In this document: one piece after another, positions 56,906 through 64,000 of the stretch
Numbering within the stretch: position 1 is the stretch's first letter
Layout: each line of letters begins with the position of its first letter
Origin: Roridomyces roridus
Lineage: Eukaryota > Basidiomycota > Agaricomycetes > Agaricales > Mycenaceae
Reading direction: 5' to 3'
Assembly (NCBI GenBank): GCA_029378245.1
Contig: JARKIF010000060.1
Location: 124,001 to 188,000, forward strand
Length of the DNA: 64,000 nt
The notes under the pieces: model-generated
The model's input: only the letters and a program-made list of their open reading frames with translations
Told to the model about the DNA's origin: nothing
The model's database searches: none
Translations under genes and position numbers: made by a program

Positions 56906-59900
56906 TCAACCGGCAACACACAGATTCTGCCCCACTTGAATAGCACAGGTCGAAGTTAGGAATGGGTTCCATTGCAGCATTTGAGCCATAGTGATGCCGA
57001 ATTTGGTCTCGATGGCACCACAAGAGTCGTTGGGCACAACCTGCAATGCGTGAGATGTGGTCGAAGAGAAGAAGGTCAGCTTACGGTGTAGATTTTACTG
57101 CACGTGCCTCCACCGCCGGCAACACAGTAGGCGGTGCCCAGCTGGATGGTCGTGCAAGCTGAGGTCAGGGCGGTGTTCCATTCCAACAAATCTCTGAGCG
57201 CGATACTGAATTTCGTATCCACTGCCGTGCAAGTGTCTCCAGATGCAATCTGGCGTACATAGATCAAGTCAGTTGTCTGGGTGAGGCCCCCAAAAAAAAT
57301 CCCACCGTGTAGTACGTGGTACAATTCTTCAGAGTCCCAGTAGCGATATTCGCAGGCGGCCCACTCGCCGGTGGTGTCGACGTCGCCGGTGCCCCCGAAA
57401 CACAGAGGTTTTGACCGATTTGAATGGCACAAGTCGACGTGAGCCAAGGATTCCAGGCGGTAATATCGTTGATCGTGATGCCGAACTTGGTCTCGATGGA
57501 CCCGCACGAATCGCCCGATGCTATCTGTGGACGCTTTAAATACCCGGAAAGATTAGAGAGAGGAACTCACGGTGTAGACTTTACTGCACACGTCTCCGCC
57601 CCGGCAACACAGTAGGCGCTTCCCAACTGGATAGTAGTGCAAGCCGAGGTAAGTGCGGTGTTCCATTCCAACAAATCCCTCAGCGCGATATTGAATTTCG
57701 TATCTACTGCTGTGCATGTATCGCCAGAGGCAATCTTCAAAGCGTGTGAATAACTTCGGCTTGACGGATGAAAAAATCCTCCTCACCGTGTAATAAGTCG
57801 TACAATTCTTGAGAGTCCCAGATGCGATGTTTGCGGGTGGCCCACTAGTTGGTGGCGCACCAGTCGAAGGAGGTCCAGCGACGCACAGATTCTGGCCAAC
57901 TTGGATAGCGCAGCTCGACATCAAGAAGGGGTTCCACGCAATGATATCGTTCAACGTGATACTGAACTTGGTTTCGATGGCGCCGCACGAATCATTGGGT
58001 ACGACCTGGCACGCTCATCAGTTGCCAGATAAAGAGAGGTAGGGAAGGGGAGAGCGTACGGTGTAAACTTGGGGACATGGATCCCCTCCTCCAACCACAC
58101 AGTAGGCTTCGCCCAACCCGATGGTGGTACAAGACGCGGTAAGCGCCGTGTTCCACCGGAGCAAATCAACCAGTGCAGTGTTGAACTTCTGCTCGACCAC
58201 ATTGCAGTTATCCCCCGAGGCAACCTACACAACCATCAGCCGCCGAATACTTGAAGGAAAACGACGCCTACCGTATAATATGTGGTGCAATTGGCGAGTG
58301 AGCCGGTGGCGAGGTTCGACGGGGGACCAATCGGCACCGGCGTAAGCGGGAAATCGCAATACGCGACTCCAGCAAGGAGGCCTGCGCACGTAAGCCCCGG
58401 GTTCAAAGCAAGGAACTGGTCGATGGAGATATCCTGCGCAGCCGCGATGGAGGTACACGAATCGTTCGGCACGGTGGTGTAGTAGTCGGCACAGTCCAAT
58501 GTGGCAAAGGGCGAGACATTCTCGGGTGGGTCGGCGGGAAAGAGCGTGTAGTTGCCGGTGGGGAATATGACACAGACGGCTGAACCTACGGCGGGGACAC
58601 TTGTTGCTAGTTCTGTGGGAAGGAGGATGGATGAGTGCATCAAGAGCAAAGAAATGCAATGAGGTACGTACCAGAATTCCAAGTGATGAGGTCACTCTCG
58701 GCCTGGTCGGAGATGTTTGCAATCCACGCAAGCGTATCACCCGTCTGAGCTCTCCAAGTTAGTGGCGTGAAAGGAAAGAAAAAGAGCCACCCACCGAGAT
58801 GTTGTAATAATAACCACAAGCCGCCGTGCGCGTACCCGGAGCCACATTCGTCGGAGCGGGCACACCGACGGGAGTCAGAGTTTCAAAGCCGAGAGTAGGA
58901 GTAGGGGCAGGGAGCGAAAAGCTAAATGTCGATATGCTTGTAAAGTTTGTTGCCGAAGTGGGAAGCGCCGTGGTGGTGACCGTCATAAACGGAGGGAAGG
59001 GTTCGACACAGTAGTAGAACCCAGCTAGGAGATTACCGCAGGTGGAATTGATTTCTAGGACAATGAACAGTTTGCTTGACAAGCCGAGGCAAAAGACGCA
59101 CCGGGGTTCATGATAAACAAATCCGCGACCGTCGTTGCATATCTGAGAGCAAAGGTACTGCAAAAGTCCCCCTCGACAACGATAGCCCATTCCCCACAGG
59201 CAGCTGTCGACCCGACAGCTGTAGGAGTCGGCACGGGAGCCAACATGGTTGCGGTACCCGAAGGCGCAATCGCTGCGCTAGACGCAGCAACAGAGGGGAA
59301 TCCCCCGTGTGGACTCACACAGACGAGGTTCCCGACCAACTGGGGTAGATATTGACACGCCGATCCAAAGTTGACGTTGTATAGTCCCAGTTGGACGGTG
59401 GTGATGTTCGCGGCTGCGGCGATGCTGGGGCAGGTGTCGTTCGTCGCGACTGTGTATGTGGTACACGCTTGGGGCAAGCAGAGGGTAGACCCTGCCGGGA
59501 CGTTGCACGCTGTTTGCGGGAGGGAGTTGGATCTGGAAGTAATGAGAGCGGTTCGATACTAGGAGAATTCACGTACGAAGAAACATCGTAGAGAGAGACA
59601 GAAAATTGTTTAGCCACGGCGGCGCAGGTGCTTGCTGTACTGACAGTCACATTCCGTCCCAGCATCGCACATTGATCGGAGACGGTCGACGTCGAGTTGG
59701 ATCCTGAGGGCGTGCCGGGGGAAACAATGGGAGATGTGATTAAGGAGGGATTAAACTTGGGAAGGCCGCATGTCGCAGCCGAAGCGTCGTAGAGATTCTC
59801 GGTTGCCATAGAATATAAAACAGGACTGAGAAGGGTGACGTTCATGGTCCCAAAGATGCAATTCGAGCAGAGTTCCGCCATGGGGAGGGATGAGATGCCG

Positions 59901-60670
59901 GCGGAGGCGTTGAAACCCTTGAGGACGTCCAGGCAGTAGGTCCCGGATGTGGTGTCCTTGAGACATTGAACTGTGTAAGGGCCTAGAACGTAGTCCACAG
60001 CCAGCGTCGGAGCGTATCTGAATCAAAGCAGTCAGCCCGGACACAAAACGCGGAGAAATGAAAGCGTACGAGACGTTGGTCGATGGATCTAGAATCATTG
60101 AATATCCTTTACACGCGGTGACTACGTTGGCGCGGTAGCTGGCCAGCGAGCTGGTGCAGGCCGCCGTGCAGAGATTGTTCAGGTCGGAATCTCCGAAAAT
60201 GGCACCGCTGATTCTACGGAAAAGGTAAGTGAATGTCGGGATGGGTATGAAAGGAACTCACCCCATTGTAGAAAGAGTGGAATTGCATTGGATAGTCGCC
60301 GTGAGCGCCGCGGCACAAGTCGAGGACGGGGGAGGGTTGTTGGGGAGATTTGAACTTGTGTACAGATTGAATCCGATAGCGGCCGCAGCGACGACTGCGT
60401 TCGTCGTCGGGGTGACGGCAATGAGGTTGTCAAGCGTCGGTTCCGGCATCGCTGGCTGTGTTGACGACCGCGAATCCGCAAGTCTAGAAAGGAAGATTTG
60501 AGCCACTTGTCGTGTCGCAGCTCATAATGGACTCACTGCTGCAAGAGTGCATCGTGGAAGAGATTGTTGTGGGCACCTACTTTCCCGGCGAGTTTCTGCT
60601 TGAAGTTGCTAGATGGGCCGGCGGACACGAGTCCCAGCCCGCCCAGAGTCAAAGACCACCACCAGCGCAT
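56906..60670 (-). pseudogene. Multi-LysM protein gene, unit 2, with a one-base deletion
   Basis: Paralogue of 35498-39250 with the same exon layout, signal peptide (RWWWSLTLGGLGLVSAG, start 60668-60670), Cys-containing N-terminal domain, Pro/Ser linkers and about ten LysM-like modules, stop at 56906-56908. In one module the stretch after AYCVAG has four C's (about 57599-57602, plus strand) where the unit 1 gene and its sister modules have five. The frame is therefore lost before the next splice site, and the last modules cannot be translated as they stand. The remainder is well conserved. The deletion lies in a short C run, so a sequencing or assembly error should be excluded. If it is real, the protein would lose its last three or four modules. 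Confidence 0.8.
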
Positions 60671-63600
60671 AGGATGATAAACGAGAGAAGAATGTGGAGA
60701 CTCGCACATCAAGCTCTCGAGTATTTAGAAGATGACTCCGTCCCGCGACAGAATCAGGTTAGCGGGGCTGGGTTTGGCCGGATTGAATGCCAGCGAATGG
60801 TTTCACGGCATTCGAGTCCAAGAGACCATGTAATCATGCGGTTGGCGAGGGACCGGAGACTGTCGTGGTCCGTTGTTCGGAGCGCTCGACTACCACATAC
60901 GGGAAGTTGATCCGAATATCGGGCCCCGGCTTCATGTCATTAATGATGCATGGCGGCACGGCCCTCGGGAGTCATTCAGGTTCCGGGTTACCTATCGGCT
61001 AAGTATCTATAGCGGTGCGAGCACCGTTCCCCTACTCTGCAAAAAATTTGTTGTTATTTTTCACTCAGAGTAAGGAGAGTTATGGGTATGGCAGAACCTG
61101 GCAGAACAGTGTGATACCCCATAAGTACTTGGGACCTCCTGGCTCCAAGTCCCGTCTGACCTCAGAAATAATCAATGTGACATGCCGGTATCCACCGGCC
61201 GTCAGCCGGCTGTGCGGCGACGAAAATATTAAAGCTCGGCTTACAGCTGAATGAAAAACAATAGACACAATCTGATCTCGCGTTCACATTCGGGCCGAAG
61301 AGCTCAGGCAGGAAATGGGTATCCTGGAGTCGTCATTGTGGAGCTGGATGTCACCGGCAACGCCTGGCAAGTGTTGGAGCAGCGTTGGGCCGCACTGGGT
61401 CCGCACATCAACGAAAATTTGTTTGTGTCTAACGTTTTTCATTCCGCTGTAACCGGTCGCTAAAATTGGCTCGGTAATGGTGTTTGTTGGCGCCCAAAAG
61501 AATTACAAAAAAAATGCCCAAAAAAGGAAAGGGGAGGGGAGAGGAAAGAGGAAACTAGATGAACTCCTGCCCTTCTGAAACCTCCAGGGTAGGATCACCC
61601 TCATGTACAAGGATCAGTCGAAAAAGCATGACCGAAGATTCGATGCCGAGATGCCACATCAATGATCTTATCAACGATGGAATGATATGTGGTGTGTAAT
61701 GCTCAGGTTCTGCTGGCCCCTCATTATTTTACCTCCGGTAGGTCGGAGATGAAAATCTGGTGCTATTCCACTCATTTCGGTATATTGTACGAATTTTCTC
61801 CACGCAAAGTTCCCAGGTGGCTTGTTTGATGAGCATTTGATCTGGATCACAGAGCACAGATGTCAAGCAGACCAGTAGCTCCCTGGCTGAGAAATCCTCG
61901 AGGCAATAGGAAATGTTTGCCATGAGAGATACCCACCCTGCCACTGATGCTCCGTAGTGCATAACACTCGGGATGGCATTGGGATCTTGCCTGCAGCCGG
62001 AGAATCTCACTTTGCGGGAGGAAGCTCACACGAGAAACAATGCTTCAGGTCCCCTTCAAAAATTCGAGACCCATAGAAGATCCTTAGAAGGTCCGAACAA
62101 TTTCTTTCCTGGCAATTTCAAGGATTCACGATTATGGCCGACTGATGGCACGCACTACAACTGCAGTGCCTCAACAGACCTCTGAAAAAATTCAAGCAGT
62201 GACCCATGAGTATGAGAAACATAATTAGACACTGTTCCGTGTCATCTGCGGTGTAAGTGCTGAGGATTGAGCAGAAACGATTCAACATTCGACAATTGAT
62301 TGACAGATGATGTAAACCGAAACAGCTGATGCACGTGAATAATTCCCATTCCAGGTTGCACCCTTAACCCCGGCGGGTTACACTATCTTTGGGTGTAACC
62401 CAAAGCGGTTACACGCTTCTGGGAATTTGATCCAACAAACACCGTAACCGCGCCCTAAAATTTCACTCTGACATGAGTAGGAGTGCCGATGTTCCGAGGA
62501 ACGGCATGTCTGCAAATCTGACGGCACGGGAGATAAATATATGGATGGTCTCGACCGGGCCATTCGTCATTGATTCTGATCTGACATGGATCTTTGATCA
62601 CGTCGAGTTGGCTGGAGATCAACATTTCACGCCCACAGAAACCCTTCTCTGCTACGCAGAGTAGGGGATCCCTTTGGGCATTCTGTTCCGCATCTCCGGG
62701 TCATCCCGGTTCCTGGTTCTCGCTTCTCCGAGCCTTCTCGTGTCCAGTGTCCACTTGGTGTCCACATAATCATTCACTTGCCAATTCGAGCTCGAAGTCC
62801 TTCACACTCTGGATTTCGCGTCACCCCAACCCTGGAATCTTCTGGATGGTGCCAACTTACCGTGATACCCCCGGCAGATCTAGACTCGCTCCCTGCTTTT
62901 CACTTGACTCAAATCTGCAGTCACGGTGTGCACACCCGACTGTATTCTTGTCTGACGCCAATCTATCAGTCAACTGGTCGCGGTAGCTAGTACACTCCAG
63001 CAACACCACATGTCCTCGGACGCGCGGATTCTGTAACGATCACGCACCCGCTCTCGGCTTCTTTCCGGCTTGATCGCGGATACGCACGGCTCCCCCCGAC
63101 TGCGGCTCGACTCAGCCGCTGTCTCAATAACTCCACCCGCAGTCTTGGTGCTGCGGGACGACTCCTTCCCACTCATCCCATCTCATTCTTACTCCTCTTA
63201 CGGTTCCGATAGATATTCTAGTTAGGTATAAATACAGCTCGTAGTTTAGAGAGTAGCCAGTTCTGCACAACACGCGGATTTGACCAACTCAACCTCTCGT
63301 CTGAATCAACTCCGCCCCTGCAAGACTCAAGTGTTCTTCGACTTCTACTTCAAGAACTCCGAAGACTCACAGATTCTACCGCTGCCGTAGTGGAGTCGGC
63401 TGCTCGTGAAGAATGGACGGCTGGCTGATCATGAATCATGCCCAAACTCAATGCTGGAGGGCGGGCGGAGGTTACTCCGGTTTGAATGTGAGTCTGGCAT
63501 CTCCGAGTCCGTTCGGTACACACTTACGGTTTCTAGGGACACGAGAAAACATGTATACCGGCATTCTGGGGAATGTGCCAGTGATACCGAAGATGTTGCC

Positions 63601-63935
63601 GATGTGCGGCGGCACGGCCATCGGGAGTTGCACCTACATTATGCGCCTTTGGGCATTCTGTTCCGCATCTCCGGATCCCCCCGTTCTCGTTTCTCGTGTC
63701 ACTAGAAACGGACTGTTACTCAAAGTGTTTGTGATATGTCGTTGGGCGGCACGGACCGTGCCCATGGCCAACCAGGTACGCTAGCACAGTATTCAATGAG
63801 GATTCAAGCAGCGCCAATCAGTCACTGACCTCTGTATCGGTCTTACAGTTGGCGCGCGCGACCATAAGAAGACGATCCCGCACGAACAGTCATCCATACA
63901 CTCCTTTTGTCTCCCTCCTTCTTTGATTTTGCAAG
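60671..63935. other. Expanded LysM/chitinase intergenic region, unit 2
   Basis: Here 3.27 kb separate the divergent starts, against 0.73 kb in unit 1. The segment near 60940-60980 (GGCGGCACGGCC(C/A)TCGGGAGT) is repeated near 63606-63630. An exact 29-bp word beginning CCTTTGGGCATTC occurs at 62671 and 63646. There is a GGGTTACAC/GTGTAACCC inverted repeat near 62375-62400 and an A-rich tract at 61498-61535. A minus-strand frame at 61729-62010 (LLVCLTSVLCDPDQMLIKQA) looks protein-like but is isolated. No intact gene is supported. Confidence 0.55.
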
Positions 63936-64000
63936 ATGGGGACCAGCTGGCGAAGCATTACGCTTGCTCTCACCGCGATCTGTGCGTCTCTTTCTTTCTT
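63936..64000 (+). CDS. Start of a second GH18 chitinase (unit 2), cut by the window edge
   Basis: The first 48 nt encode the same signal-peptide start as the chitinase at 39982 (GRSITLALTAIC versus the almost identical sequence here) and are followed by the same kind of GTGCGT donor. The 50 bp upstream are also shared. The window ends in the first intron, so nothing can be said of the catalytic domain. Confidence 0.8.
   Translation, partial: MGTSWRSITLALTAICASLSF

Noticed and set aside
61729..62010. A minus-strand frame with protein-like composition.
   Set aside because: It is isolated, no flanking exons could be joined, and no family was recognised; noted only in the intergenic entry.

Overview
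The window reads as a gene-dense filamentous fungal nuclear contig, most likely from a mushroom-forming basidiomycete (Agaricomycetes). Almost every gene is broken by short introns of about 45-60 nt with GT-AG (a few GC-AG) ends, including exons as small as 7, 21 and 22 nt. The recognisable families are typical of Agaricomycetes: a secreted berberine-bridge-type FAD oxidase, F-box proteins, an AKR, multi-LysM proteins, a killer-toxin-like GH18 chitinase, and multispanning membrane proteins of basidiomycete type. The assignment rests on gene architecture and family content; no marker gene is present to name the species.

Layout. 1-3.3 kb: gene-poor, with a 626-bp non-autonomous hAT-like element and a tRNA-like relic. 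3.3-5.2 kb: BBE-like oxidase (+). 5.4-14.2 kb: two unrecognised families, each in two copies on the minus strand (order X1-Y1-F-box-Y2-X2), plus a decayed third X copy on the plus strand. 14.8-16.3 kb: a membrane protein with a suspicious splice acceptor. 16.8-17.4 kb: a small secreted protein (-). 18.0-28.8 kb: four copies (A, B, C, D) of one membrane-protein family. A and B look intact. C is broken by a 1.33-kb hAT-like insertion with a perfect 8-bp target duplication and by further lesions. D is inverted and internally deleted. 30.1-31.8 kb: a disordered Ser/Pro-rich protein behind a promoter carrying four copies of one 9-mer.

The second half (about 32.7 kb to the right edge) is dominated by a direct segmental duplication. 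Unit 1 (about 32.7-48.9 kb) and unit 2 (about 51.3 kb to beyond the window) each carry, in the same order and orientation, an unrecognised ~410-aa protein (-), an aldo/keto reductase (intact only in unit 2; relics in unit 1), a multi-LysM secreted protein (-), and divergently a GH18 chitinase with chitin-binding modules and a killer-toxin-like C-terminal half (+). Only the first codons of the unit 2 chitinase are in the window. The unit 2 LysM gene has a one-base deletion. The LysM/chitinase pair is the most notable functional system: a divergently arranged pair of secreted chitin-binding and chitin-cleaving proteins, plausibly acting on the walls of other fungi or in self/non-self wall handling.

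Exon boundaries quoted were derived by reading splice signals and checking that frames join. They are not confirmed by transcripts.
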